Origin: Luteibacter sp. UNCMF331Sha3.1
Lineage (GTDB): Bacteria > Pseudomonadota > Gammaproteobacteria > Xanthomonadales > Rhodanobacteraceae
Reading direction: 5' to 3'
DNA length: 64,000 bases
NCBI RefSeq assembly: GCF_900109915.1
Contig: NZ_FOBU01000001.1
Coordinates: 688,764-752,763 of the forward strand
This document shows positions 38,328 through 46,860 of this stretch, piece after piece. Each line of letters begins with the position of its first letter. Within the stretch, counting starts at the first letter, position 1. The notes beneath the pieces are model-generated. The model made no database searches. It worked only from the letters and a program-made list of their open reading frames with translations, and was not told where the DNA came from. The position numbers and the translations under genes are program-made.

Positions 38328-38881
38328 GCCGGGCGATAGCGGCCGGCGAGGTATTCGCGGGCCATGAACAGCGCCGCGATGGAGCGGCCTTCCGTGACGT
38401 CGTCGCGGGCGATCAGCTCGTGCAGTTCGTCGATGCGCCAGGGGACCACTTCCAGTTCCTCGGGCTCGTCGCCCTGAAGGCGCTCGGGATAGAGGTCTTC
38501 GGCGAGCACCACGTGGGCGAGGTGCGTCATGTACGAGGGGGACATCGACAGCGTGCCGAGGATCTTCAGCTTGCGCGCGCCGTAGCCGACTTCTTCCTTC
38601 AGTTCGCGGTCGGCGCCCTGCTCGGCGGTTTCGTCGCGGTCGAGGCGGCCTTTCGGCACGCCGAGCTCGTAGCGGTCGACGCCCACCCCGTACTCGCGCA
38701 CGAGCAGCACCGTCTCCGGATCGCGCATCGCGACGATCAGCACGGCACCGAAGCCGCTGCCTTTCAGCCGCTGGTAGGTCCGGCGCTCGCCGTTGGAGAA
38801 CTCGAGGTCCACTTCCTCCGCCCGGCGGAGGGGACTGTCGGGCGCGTCGCGCGTCGCGAGGATCGTCGGGCGTTTGTTCAT
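38324..38881 (-). CDS. nudE: NudE, ADP compounds Nudix hydrolase
   Basis: This 185-residue Nudix hydrolase has the box GRLDRDETAEQGADRELKEE preceded by LGVPK. The region upstream (YQRLKGSGFGAVLIVAM) is typical of the NudE group, which hydrolyses ADP-ribose, Ap3A and NADH-type compounds. GTLSMSPSYMTHLAHVVLAEDLYPERL follows the box as in other NudE proteins. The ATG overlaps the HisN-like stop by 4 bp. Neighbouring enzymes also act on small phosphate esters. Confidence 0.93.
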   Translation of the reverse strand: MNKRPTILATRDAPDSPLRRAEEVDLEFSNGERRTYQRLKGSGFGAVLIVAMRDPETVLLVREYGVGVDRYELGVPKGRLDRDETAEQGADRELKEEVGYGARKLKILGTLSMSPSYMTHLAHVVLAEDLYPERLQGDEPEELEVVPWRIDELHELIARDDVTEGRSIAALFMAREYLAGRYRPA

Positions 38882-39666
38882 CGGTCGATTGTAGCGCCGG
38901 TGAGCCGGGTGAGCGCTTCGGCGTGGATGGCGGGCGTGCCGGCCAGCACGCTGCGCGACGCGAGGTCGAGCTCCGCGCCGTGAATATCGGTGAAGACGCC
39001 GCCTGCCTCGCGGACGATCACCGCCAGCGCCGCCACGTCGAGGATGCTGACGTCGGATTCGATCACCAGATCGAGCCCGCCGCGCGCCAGCAGGTGGTAA
39101 TGGCAGAAATCGCCGTAGCCGCGGATGCGGTTGCTGTCGCGGATCATCGCGCCCAGCGCGTCCCAGCGAGCGTCCCGCGTGAGCGTCTTCACGTTGCCGG
39201 TGGAGATCGACGCGTCGCGCATCGACGTCGTGGGCGCCACGCGGACGGGCTCGCCGTCGAGCCACGCGCCGCGCCCGCGCACGGCCCACATGCGTTCGCC
39301 GTACACCGGGGCCGACGACACGCCGAGCACCAGCTCGCCCCGGTGCATCAGGGCGATCTGCGTGGAAAAGAACGGCGTGCGGCGGACGAAGCTCTTCGTG
39401 CCGTCGAGCGGATCGACCAGCCAGAGGTAGTCGCGCGACGTATCGTCCGCGCCGTACTCCTCGCCGTAGATGCCCGCCTCGGGCAGCGCGGCGGCGAGAA
39501 TGCCGCGGATCGCCATCTCGGCTTCGCGGTCGGCGACGGTCACCGGCGTGTCGTCGCCCTTGACGATGACGTCGACGCCGGCGCGCCAGTAGTGCTGGAT
39601 GATCTCGGCGGCGGCGCCCGCCGCGTCGCGTGCCGCACCCAGTGCCTTGTCGAGAATGTCGGTCAT
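38878..39666 (-). CDS. HisN-like inositol-monophosphatase-family phosphatase
   Basis: This 262-residue protein of the inositol monophosphatase family has the metal motif LWLVDPLDGTKSFVRRTPFF and the second site SDVSILDVAALAVIVREAGG. The T-K-S-F-V-R-R-T-P-F-F form is characteristic of histidinol-phosphatase (HisN) type members; related proteins dephosphorylate inositol-1-phosphate or PAP. It overlaps gspN at its 5' end and nudE at its 3' end by 4 bp each. The substrate is therefore open between histidinol phosphate and a related monophosphate. Confidence 0.82.
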   Translation of the reverse strand: MTDILDKALGAARDAAGAAAEIIQHYWRAGVDVIVKGDDTPVTVADREAEMAIRGILAAALPEAGIYGEEYGADDTSRDYLWLVDPLDGTKSFVRRTPFFSTQIALMHRGELVLGVSSAPVYGERMWAVRGRGAWLDGEPVRVAPTTSMRDASISTGNVKTLTRDARWDALGAMIRDSNRIRGYGDFCHYHLLARGGLDLVIESDVSILDVAALAVIVREAGGVFTDIHGAELDLASRSVLAGTPAIHAEALTRLTGATIDR

Positions 39667-40436
39667 GGCTCGATCCGCGGGGCGAGGCCCGCCTTGCGTT
39701 GCAGGTTGACGGAGCCGTCGCGGCCCGGTGGGCCGAAACGGGCGACGAGATGGGCGAGCGCGCTGTCGTCGACACGCGGCACGAGCCTGCCCTCCACGCG
39801 CCAGCCGAGCGGCGACGCGGCGAGCGAGGCGTTCACGGCCAGCGAGCCCTGGCCGTCGTCGACCAGGGTCGCGTGCATGACGCCGCCGCTCGCGCCCGTC
39901 TTCAGCGCGATGCCGCCGAGCGTCACGTCGCCCTCGGGCGTACGGATGGAGGCCTTGCGCCATGCCACGTCGGCATCGAGCGCGACGGGCCAGTTGCCCT
40001 GCAACTCGGCGCGCGGGATACGGCCCTCGACCACACCGGCCGGGACCATGCCCGCCGGCATCATCGGCCCGGCCAGCGCGGCGGCGTCCAGACGGAAATC
40101 GACACCGCTCCAGGTCATGGCGTCCGGACCGGTGCGCTCGAGGTGCCCATCGAAGCGCCCGGCGCGACCGTCGAGATGGAGGTCGAGATCGACGCGGCCC
40201 AGGATGGCGGCCCGGTCGAGGCGCCAGGTGAGGCTGCCCAGCTCACGGCCGTCGGCGGTCGCCACGCGGCCCGCGCGGCCGTCCCAGAGCGTGCCGGAGA
40301 GGTCGTGCAACGCCACGCCGTGCACGCGTCGGGCCAGCAACGGCACCGCGACGCCGGCGGGCATGAACCAGTAGAAGACGCCGGCGGCCGCCACGAGGAG
40401 CACGACGACCAGGGCGAACCAGCGGAACCATTTCAA
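39663..40436 (-). CDS. gspN: GspN, type II secretion system protein N
   Basis: This 257-residue bitopic protein has one N-terminal helix (WFALVVVLLVAAAGVFYWF) and a periplasmic beta-rich body (LHDLSGTLWDGRAGRVATADG, GSLTWRLDRAAILGRVDLDL) typical of GspN. The only in-frame start before the helix is TTG 40436, preceded by GAGGTGATGGA as a good Shine-Dalgarno. No other type II secretion gene is nearby, so this copy lies apart from the system it serves. It heads the hisN-like-nudE-cysQ-mazG run, with 65 bp to divergent bioA. Confidence 0.85.
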   Translation of the reverse strand: MKWFRWFALVVVLLVAAAGVFYWFMPAGVAVPLLARRVHGVALHDLSGTLWDGRAGRVATADGRELGSLTWRLDRAAILGRVDLDLHLDGRAGRFDGHLERTGPDAMTWSGVDFRLDAAALAGPMMPAGMVPAGVVEGRIPRAELQGNWPVALDADVAWRKASIRTPEGDVTLGGIALKTGASGGVMHATLVDDGQGSLAVNASLAASPLGWRVEGRLVPRVDDSALAHLVARFGPPGRDGSVNLQRKAGLAPRIEP

Positions 40437-40501
40437 TCCATCACCTCACCTCGAAAAACCGTGGACTTGAGGACGGGAGAACGCGGGGCGATCATGGGCG
40501 G

Positions 40502-41872
40502 ATGACCGAAGCCCTTTTCACGCCTCCGGCGGTCGACGCGTTCGTCGCCCGCGACCTCTCCGTCCTCTGGCACCCGTGCACCCAGATGCATGACCACGAG
40601 ACCCTGCCCATGGTACCCGTGGTGCGCGGCGAAGGGGCGTGGCTGGTGGGCGCCGACGGCAAGCGCTACCTCGACGCGGTCAGCTCGTGGTGGACCAACC
40701 TCTTCGGCCACGCGGAGCCGCGCATCGGCGCGGCGCTGAAGGACCAGCTCGATCGCCTGGAACACGTGATCTTCGCCGGATTCACGCACGAGCCCGCCGT
40801 CGAACTCGCCGAGGAGCTGGTGCGCATCACCCCGCCCGGCCTCGAGCGCGTGTTCCTCGCCGACAACGGCTCGGCCGCGATCGAAGTCGCGCTGAAGATG
40901 AGCTTCCACTACTGGCTGAACCGGGGTCGCGGCGAGAAGACCCGATTCATCGCGCTGACCGGCAGCTACCACGGCGAAACGCTCGGTGCGCTCTCCGTCA
41001 GCGACGTGGCGCTGTATCGCAAGACATACGCACCGCTGCTGCTCACGCCCGAACTCGCGCCCTCCCCGGACGCCTACGAAGGCGAGCCGGGCGAATCGCC
41101 GGCCGACGTCGCGGCGCGACGACTGGGGGAAATGCGCACGCTGCTCGAACGCCACGCGCACGAAACCTGCGCCATCATCGTCGAACCGCTGGTGCAGTGC
41201 GCGGGCGGCATGCGCATGTACCACCCGTCGTACCTGACCGGCCTGCGCGCGCTATGCGACGAGTTCGACGTGCACTTCATCGCCGACGAGATCGCCGTGG
41301 GCTTCGGCCGGACCGGCACGCTCTTCGCGTGCGAGCAGGCGAACGTGTCGCCGGATTTCATGTGCCTCTCCAAGGGCCTCACCGGCGGCTTCCTGCCGCT
41401 CTCGGCGGTGGTCACCACGCGCGACGTGTACGAAGCGTTCTACGCCGAATACGCCGCGGGCAAGGCGTTCCTCCACTCGCATAGCTACACGGGCAATCCG
41501 CTGGCGTGCCGCGCCGCCACCGCGACGCTGAAGATCTTCCGCGACGATCCGGTGATCGAGCGCAACCGCGTGCTCGCCGCGCACATGGCCTCGCGTATCG
41601 CGCCGCTCGTCGATCATCCGCACGTCGCCGACGTGCGCCAGACCGGCATGATCGCGGCGATCGAGCTCGTGGCGGACAAGACCACCCGCGCCCCCTTCCC
41701 GGCCGCCGAACGGCGCGGCCTTCGCGTCTACCGGCACGGACTCGACCACGGCGCCCTGCTGCGTCCGCTGGGCAACATCGTGTACTTCATGCCGCCGTAC
41801 GTGGTGACCGAAGACGAGATCGATTTCATGGTCGACACCGCGATCGCCGGGATCCGGATCGCAACGGGCTGA
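40502..41872 (+). CDS. bioA: BioA, adenosylmethionine-8-amino-7-oxononanoate aminotransferase
   Basis: This 456-residue class III aminotransferase makes 7,8-diaminopelargonate in biotin synthesis. LWHPCTQMHDHETLP is the BioA-specific start. DNGSAAIEVALKMSFHYW binds the cofactor phosphate. LSKGLTGGFLPLSAVVTT carries the PLP lysine. HSHSYTGNPLACRAA is also family-typical. Other bio genes are not in the window. The intergenic 65 bp to gspN must hold both promoters. Confidence 0.97.
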   Translation: MTEALFTPPAVDAFVARDLSVLWHPCTQMHDHETLPMVPVVRGEGAWLVGADGKRYLDAVSSWWTNLFGHAEPRIGAALKDQLDRLEHVIFAGFTHEPAVELAEELVRITPPGLERVFLADNGSAAIEVALKMSFHYWLNRGRGEKTRFIALTGSYHGETLGALSVSDVALYRKTYAPLLLTPELAPSPDAYEGEPGESPADVAARRLGEMRTLLERHAHETCAIIVEPLVQCAGGMRMYHPSYLTGLRALCDEFDVHFIADEIAVGFGRTGTLFACEQANVSPDFMCLSKGLTGGFLPLSAVVTTRDVYEAFYAEYAAGKAFLHSHSYTGNPLACRAATATLKIFRDDPVIERNRVLAAHMASRIAPLVDHPHVADVRQTGMIAAIELVADKTTRAPFPAAERRGLRVYRHGLDHGALLRPLGNIVYFMPPYVVTEDEIDFMVDTAIAGIRIATG

Positions 41873-41895
41873 CCGGCCCGCCGTCCGTCCCGCCG

Positions 41896-42522
41896 TCAGA
41901 CGCGCGACAGGCCTACCGGCAAATCGCCCAGACGGGCCATCTCGCCACGGGTGAATTGCGCCGGATCCGCGAGGTAGTCCATCGCGAACCCGTGCGCGTC
42001 GGCACCCCAGAAGAGTTCGTCACCGATGGCGAGCGTGGGGACACCGAACAGCTGCTGGCGCATCGCTTCCTCGAAGTTCGCCTGCAGCGCGGCCTTGACG
42101 TCGGGAGCGGCCAGCGCCACGCGCACATCGTCGATGCCCAGCGATGCCGCTAGCGGTTCGAGCGCTTCGGCGGTGTCGGCCGCGCGGCCGTGCGCCCATA
42201 TCCATTCGAAGATCGCGCCCACGGCGTCGACCGTGACGCCCGCCGCGATGGCGAGGCGCAGCGCGGGAAGCGGATTGAACGGGTGGGTCGGCGGAAAACG
42301 CATCGGTACGCCGTCCTGCCGGGCGCGCCACTGCGCGTAGCGGTAGGTGAATTCCCGCTTGCGCGGAATCTCGGCCGGACCGCGGTGGTTCATCTGCTTG
42401 AGCAGCGCACCGAACAGGATCGGCCGCAACGCCACCTCGCGCTGGCCCGCCAGCTCGCGCACTTGCTGCCACTGAAGCCAGGCGAACGGCGAAACGAAAT
42501 CGAAATACCAGGCGATCGGCAT
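41896..42522 (-). CDS. DsbA-family 2-hydroxychromene-2-carboxylate isomerase-like protein
   Basis: This 208-residue protein has the thioredoxin fold with an inserted helical domain. WYFDFVSPFAWLQW holds the serine of the glutathione site seen in the HCCA isomerase family. LFGVPTLAIGDELFWGAD is the cis-proline region. The usual CxxC pair is absent, supporting a glutathione-dependent isomerase over an oxidase. Metabolic role unknown; no naphthalene-type degradation genes are linked. It converges on bioA and diverges from rsmE. Confidence 0.85.
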   Translation of the reverse strand: MPIAWYFDFVSPFAWLQWQQVRELAGQREVALRPILFGALLKQMNHRGPAEIPRKREFTYRYAQWRARQDGVPMRFPPTHPFNPLPALRLAIAAGVTVDAVGAIFEWIWAHGRAADTAEALEPLAASLGIDDVRVALAAPDVKAALQANFEEAMRQQLFGVPTLAIGDELFWGADAHGFAMDYLADPAQFTRGEMARLGDLPVGLSRV

Positions 42523-42605
42523 GCTCAGGCTCCGGGGCGTCCCGGCCGACGATAGCGGCCCGCGTGCCCCGCTACAATGCATGTTTCGTGACACGAGGCA
42601 CATCC

Positions 42606-43340
42606 ATGCGCACCATCCGCATCCACGTCGACGCACCCCTGGCCAGCGGCAGCGAGGTCACCCTGCCCCCGCAGGCCGGCGAGCACGTGGCCCGGGTGCT
42701 GCGCCTGGAAACCGGCGCCCCGGTCGTCCTCTTCTCCGGGCACGACGGCATGGAGTACGACGCGACGCTGGCGTCCGTCGGCAAGCGCGACGTCGTTGCC
42801 GCGATCGGCGCCGGGCGCGCGGTGACGAACGAGTCGCCGCTCTCGCTCACCCTCGCCCAAGGCGTGGCGCGCGGCGAGAAGATGGACCTCATCGTGCAGA
42901 AGGCGACCGAGCTCGGCATCGCGCACATCGTGCCGATCCTTACCGAGCGGTCGGAGGTGAAGCTCGACGCGGCACGCGGGGAGAAGCGTCTGGCGCACTG
43001 GCGTGCCGTGGCCGCGAGCGCGTGCGAGCAGTCGGGGCGCGCACGCGTGCCGTCGATCGCGCCTGCCGTACCGCTTGCCGCGTGGCTCGCTTCGCTGGAA
43101 CAGGGCGGATCGCTTCGTCTCGCGCTGCTGCCCGAAGGCACGACGCGTCCGTCCGAACTCGGTGCGATCGACGCTGCCATCCTCGCCATCGGGCCGGAGG
43201 GCGGCTTCGGCGAGCGCGATCGGGCGGCACTGGCGGCGGCCGGTTTTACCGGGTTGCGGCTCGGGCCGCGCATCCTGCGCACGGAGACGGCTGGCCTCGC
43301 GGCGATCGCAGCGTTGCAGGCGCTGTACGGCGATATCTGA
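42606..43340 (+). CDS. rsmE: RsmE, 16S rRNA m3U1498 methyltransferase
   Basis: This 244-residue SPOUT methyltransferase starts with a PUA-like domain (HVARVLRLETGAPVVLFSG). It ends with the knot motif AILAIGPEGGFGERDRAAL and GLRLGPRILRTETAGLAAIAAL. QKATELGIAHIVPILTERSE is the central signature. It methylates U1498 of the small-subunit rRNA. A TACAAT -10-like box lies 28 bp upstream of the ATG; GAGG serves as the ribosome site. A REP-like palindrome separates it from the converging aldo/keto reductase. Confidence 0.96.
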   Translation: MRTIRIHVDAPLASGSEVTLPPQAGEHVARVLRLETGAPVVLFSGHDGMEYDATLASVGKRDVVAAIGAGRAVTNESPLSLTLAQGVARGEKMDLIVQKATELGIAHIVPILTERSEVKLDAARGEKRLAHWRAVAASACEQSGRARVPSIAPAVPLAAWLASLEQGGSLRLALLPEGTTRPSELGAIDAAILAIGPEGGFGERDRAALAAAGFTGLRLGPRILRTETAGLAAIAALQALYGDI

Positions 43341-43351
43341 CTCGCTGCTCT

Positions 43352-43420
43352 GGTGGGAGCCAGCCTGCTGGCGATGGGTGCTTGCCGCGAGCACCTATCG
43401 CCAGAAGGCTGGCTCCCACC
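43352..43420. repeat. REP-like palindrome, class I
   Basis: GGTGGGAGCCAGCCTGCTGG opens it and GGCTGGCTCCCACC closes it, with two mismatches in the right arm (ACCTATCGCCAGAAGG). It lies between converging rsmE and the aldo/keto reductase. Confidence 0.88.
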
Positions 43421-43429
43421 AGAAGCTCG

Positions 43430-44398
43430 TCAGCTCAGCGCCGCTGCGATTCGCGCCATCACCGCCTCGTCGAGCAGCGGCACCGCGTCCAGCGCCCTGA
43501 GGTTCTCTTCCAGCTGCGACGTGCGGCTCGCGCCGAGGATCACCGTCGACACGTTCGGGTTCTTCAGGCACCACGCGAGCGAGAGGCGCGCGAGCGGTAT
43601 GCCGAGATCGTCGGCGATCGGTGCGAGTGCGCGCACGGCCTTCAGGCGCGCCCCGTCGTTTTCGAGCAGCGCGTCGCGGAGCCACGCGTAATCCGGATGC
43701 CCGAGGCGCGAATCGTCGGGCACGCCGTCGTTGTACTTGCCCGTGAGCAAGCCCGAGGCGAGCGGCGACCAGATCGTGGTACCCATGCCGTAGCGGTCGT
43801 AGAGCGACGCGTACTCACGCTCGAAACGCTCGCGGTGCAACAGGTTGTACTGCGGCTGCTCCATCGACGGCGCGACGAGGTTGCGCTCGCGCGCGACGCG
43901 GTGGGCCTCCTCGATGAGGTCGGCGGACCATTCGCTCGTGCCCCAGTACATCACCTTGCCCTGGCGCACGAGCGTATCCATCGCGAGCACCGTTTCTTCC
44001 ACCGGCGTGTCCGGATCGGCGCGGTGGCAGAAGTACATGTCGAGATAGTCGACGCGCAGGCGCTGAAGTGCCTGATGGCAGGCATCGAAGACGTGCTTGC
44101 GCGAGAGACCGCGCTGCGTCGGCTTCGGCGTTTCCGTGGCACCGAAGTAGACCTTGCTCGACACGGTGTAGGCGTCGCGTGGCAGGCGCAGGTCGGCGAT
44201 CACGTCGCCCATCAGGCGTTCCGCGTCGCCCGCGTTGTAGGTCTCGGCGTTATCGAAGAAGTTGACGCCATGGTCGTAGGCGAGCGCGATCAGCTCGCGC
44301 GCTTCCGAACGGCCGACCTGCCGCCCGAACGTGACCCACGCGCCGTACGACAACGCGGAAACCTTGAGGCCGGTCGAACCGAGGCGACGATATTCCAT
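43430..44398 (-). CDS. Aldo/keto reductase (Kv-beta/YghZ-like)
   Basis: This 322-residue NADPH-dependent reductase starts MEYRRLGSTGLKVSALSYGAWVTF. The tetrad is in GVNFFDNAETYNAGDAE (Asp, Tyr), the lysine in TVSSKVYFG and the histidine in DMYFCHRADPDTP. SEWSADLIEEAHRVA and VLGASRTSQLEENL place it in the subfamily of voltage-gated potassium channel beta subunits and bacterial YghZ-type methylglyoxal reductases. Natural substrate unknown. It is 9 bp upstream of pgpA on the same strand and could be read with the riboflavin/thiamine cluster. Confidence 0.93.
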   Translation of the reverse strand: MEYRRLGSTGLKVSALSYGAWVTFGRQVGRSEARELIALAYDHGVNFFDNAETYNAGDAERLMGDVIADLRLPRDAYTVSSKVYFGATETPKPTQRGLSRKHVFDACHQALQRLRVDYLDMYFCHRADPDTPVEETVLAMDTLVRQGKVMYWGTSEWSADLIEEAHRVARERNLVAPSMEQPQYNLLHRERFEREYASLYDRYGMGTTIWSPLASGLLTGKYNDGVPDDSRLGHPDYAWLRDALLENDGARLKAVRALAPIADDLGIPLARLSLAWCLKNPNVSTVILGASRTSQLEENLRALDAVPLLDEAVMARIAAALS

Positions 44399-44407
44399 GG
44401 GGGTTCC

Positions 44408-44908
44408 TCAGGCGAAGAAATGAACCAGGGCGGCTAGCGCGACCGCCGCGAAGATACCCGCGATCACGTCGTCGAGCATGACGCCGAGGCCGCCTTTCAC
44501 GCGACGGTCGAACCAGGCGATCGGCCACGGTTTCCACACGTCGAAGAGGCGGAACAGCGCGAAACCGCAGAGCACCGTCCACCACGGCCCATGCAGGGCC
44601 GGGAGAAGCGCGATCCACTGGCCGGTGAATTCGTCCCAGACGAGGCTGCGGTGATCGTCGACGCCGAGGATCTTTCCCGCGATGTCGCACGCGGCGACGC
44701 CCACGACGAACGAGACGACGATCACGCCGACCCACGCCAGCACGGTGAGGTCGCGAAGGAAGAGCCAGGGCAGGATCGCGGCCAGCGAGCCGAAGGTTCC
44801 CTGCGCTTTCGGCGCGAGGCCGGAGCCGAACCCCACGGCGAGCCACCCCGCCGGGGTCTTGAGAAGGCGTCGCCGGTCGGCCGGATCGAGGACGTATTTG
44901 GTGCTCAT
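44408..44908 (-). CDS. pgpA: PgpA, phosphatidylglycerophosphatase A
   Basis: This 166-residue inner-membrane phosphatase removes the terminal phosphate of phosphatidylglycerophosphate. GSGLAPKAQGTFGSLAAI and VWDEFTGQWIALLP are the conserved PgpA motifs, and VKGGLGVMLDDVIAG closes the active-site region. Several hydrophobic segments are present. The ATG overlaps the thiL stop by 4 bp, an arrangement seen in many gammaproteobacteria (nusB-thiL-pgpA). Confidence 0.96.
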   Translation of the reverse strand: MSTKYVLDPADRRRLLKTPAGWLAVGFGSGLAPKAQGTFGSLAAILPWLFLRDLTVLAWVGVIVVSFVVGVAACDIAGKILGVDDHRSLVWDEFTGQWIALLPALHGPWWTVLCGFALFRLFDVWKPWPIAWFDRRVKGGLGVMLDDVIAGIFAAVALAALVHFFA

Positions 44909-45858
44909 GTCGCGAAGTGGTTCCAGCCGATGCGCGCGGGTTCGTACGTGCCGCCCTGCCCGTCGATCACGCGCACGCCGGCGCCCTCGACGATGCGGCC
45001 GATACGCGTGCCGCCGCAGCCCAACCGGGCCAGCGTTGCGCCGACTTCACCCGCGCGGTTCTCCGGCACGGCGAAGCAGAGTTCGTAATCGTCGCCGCCG
45101 CCCAGCGCGAATTCCAGCGCGTCGGCATCGGCGAAGTGCGCGAGCATGCCGGACGATCGCGGCAGCATCGCCGCGTCGATGTCCGCGCCGACACCGCTTG
45201 CCGCGCAGATATGAGCGAGATCCGCGACGAGACCGTCGGAGATGTCGATACAGGCCGTGGCGATACCTCGCAGCGCCTGCCCCGCGGAAACGCGCGGCGT
45301 CGGGCGGTTCAGCCGTTCGACGAGCGAGGCGTACGGCGACGCATCGGCCTCGGCGAGACAACGCAGGCCCGCGGCGGCGTCGCCGAGCGTACCCGTCACC
45401 ATCACGACATCGCCCACGCGCGCCCCGGAACGCAACAGGGCTTCGCCCGGCGCGGTGAAACCGTGCACCGCGACGGTGACCGTCAGCGGACCTCGCGTGG
45501 TATCGCCGCCGATCAACGCGAGCCGGTACGGCGTCGCCAGTTCCGCGAAACCCCGCGCGAGGCCATCGAAGAAGGCTTCGTCGCCATGCGGCGTGGTGAG
45601 GGCGAGCAACGCCCACGCGGGCGTGGCGCCCATCGCGGCGAGATCGGAGAGATTGACGGCGAGGGCCTTCCAGCCGATGTCGGCGGGATCGGTGCCCTGC
45701 GGAAAATGGACGCCCTCGACGAGGGTGTCGACGGCGATCGCGAGTTCGCGTCCCGCCGGGACCGCGACCACCGCGGCATCGTCGCCGATGCCTTCGACGA
45801 CGTCGTCGCGGTGGACTTCCGTATGCCGGCGGATACGGTCGATCAGGTCGAATTCCAT
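44905..45858 (-). CDS. thiL: ThiL, thiamine-monophosphate kinase
   Basis: This 317-residue kinase phosphorylates thiamine monophosphate to thiamine diphosphate. GIGDDAAVVAVPAGRELAIA and VDTLVEGVHFPQGTDPADIGWKALAVNLSDLAAMGA form the metal and ATP site. ALIGGDTTRGPLTVTV and CIDISDGLVADLAHICAASG are equally conserved. It lies 46 bp after nusB and overlaps pgpA. This is the common ribH-nusB-thiL-pgpA order. Confidence 0.97.
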   Translation of the reverse strand: MEFDLIDRIRRHTEVHRDDVVEGIGDDAAVVAVPAGRELAIAVDTLVEGVHFPQGTDPADIGWKALAVNLSDLAAMGATPAWALLALTTPHGDEAFFDGLARGFAELATPYRLALIGGDTTRGPLTVTVAVHGFTAPGEALLRSGARVGDVVMVTGTLGDAAAGLRCLAEADASPYASLVERLNRPTPRVSAGQALRGIATACIDISDGLVADLAHICAASGVGADIDAAMLPRSSGMLAHFADADALEFALGGGDDYELCFAVPENRAGEVGATLARLGCGGTRIGRIVEGAGVRVIDGQGGTYEPARIGWNHFAT

Positions 45859-45904
45859 GCGTTTCCTTGAGGCAGGAGAGCGCGCGGGATCGCGACGCCG
45901 GGGA

Positions 45905-46351
45905 TCAGGATCGCTTCTCGGCCGTACGCCAGTGCGTCGCGAGTTTGTCGAGCACGCCGTTCACATAGCTGTGGCCGTGATCGGCACCGAAGCGCTTCGT
46001 GGCTTCCACCGCTTCGTTGATGACGACACGGTACGGCACGTCGGGGCGGTACTTCAGCTCGTACGCGCCCATGCGCAGCGCCGCGCGCTCGATCTGGTCG
46101 ATCTGCGACACCTCGCGGTCGATGAACGGCTTGAGGCCGTCGTCGAGCTCCTTCACGTGCTGCTCCACGCCCTTGAGGATGTCCTCGAAGTACTCGAGGT
46201 CGGCCACTTCCATGTCCTGCTCGTGGCGGAACTGCGCGATGACGTTACCCATCTTGCTGCCGCCGACCTGCCAGGCGTAGAGCGCCTGGACCGCGCGGCG
46301 GCGGGCGCGCGAGCGCGCCGCCATGTCGATGCCCTGACGAGGCGCGGTCAC
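45905..46351 (-). CDS. nusB: NusB, transcription antitermination factor
   Basis: This 148-residue helical protein binds boxA RNA with NusE/S10 in rRNA antitermination. [19 protein letters not shown] and [37 protein letters not shown] are family signatures. I chose GTG 46351, which overlaps the ribH stop at GTGA. ATG 46324, nine codons later, is an alternative. Related Xanthomonadales proteins have a short N-terminal extension of this sort. Confidence 0.94.
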   Translation of the reverse strand: MTAPRQGIDMAARSRARRRAVQALYAWQVGGSKMGNVIAQFRHEQDMEVADLEYFEDILKGVEQHVKELDDGLKPFIDREVSQIDQIERAALRMGAYELKYRPDVPYRVVINEAVEATKRFGADHGHSYVNGVLDKLATHWRTAEKRS

Positions 46352-46815
46352 TGGCCGATCTTCGTGTAGAGGTTGACCATTTCGATGGCGACCACGGCGG
46401 CATCGGCACCCTTGTTGCCGGCCTTGGTGCCCGAACGCTCGATGGCCTGCTCGATGCTGTCGGTGGTCAGCACACCGAAGCACACCGGCACGCCGGAGGC
46501 GTAAGCGGCCTGGCCGAGACCCTTGGCGGCTTCGCCGGCGACGTAGTCGAAGTGCGGCGTCGAACCGCGGATCACCGCGCCGAGGCCGATCACGGCGGCG
46601 TACCGACCCGAGTTGGCGACCTTGTACGCGGCCTGCGCGATTTCCCAGGCGCCGGGCACGCGGATCAGGTCGATCGCATCGTCCTTCACGCCGTGGCGGA
46701 CGAGCACGTCGCGCGCGCCTTCGACCAGCGGCTCGACGACGAACGCGTTGAAACGGCCTGCCACGATGGCGAAGCGGCCCTTGGGAGTGGCGAAATCGCC
46801 TTCGATGATCTTCAT
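46348..46815 (-). CDS. ribH: RibH, 6,7-dimethyl-8-ribityllumazine synthase
   Basis: This 155-residue subunit of lumazine synthase condenses 5-amino-6-ribitylaminouracil with dihydroxybutanone phosphate. [54 protein letters not shown] and [18 protein letters not shown] are all hallmark segments. It lies after ldcA and couples to nusB. Together with ribE and ribB upstream it belongs to the riboswitch-led cluster. Confidence 0.97.
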   Translation of the reverse strand: MKIIEGDFATPKGRFAIVAGRFNAFVVEPLVEGARDVLVRHGVKDDAIDLIRVPGAWEIAQAAYKVANSGRYAAVIGLGAVIRGSTPHFDYVAGEAAKGLGQAAYASGVPVCFGVLTTDSIEQAIERSGTKAGNKGADAAVVAIEMVNLYTKIGQ

Positions 46816-46860
46816 GTTCGGGATGTCCTGGGCGGATCGGCCGCCGCGCGACCGGATATT

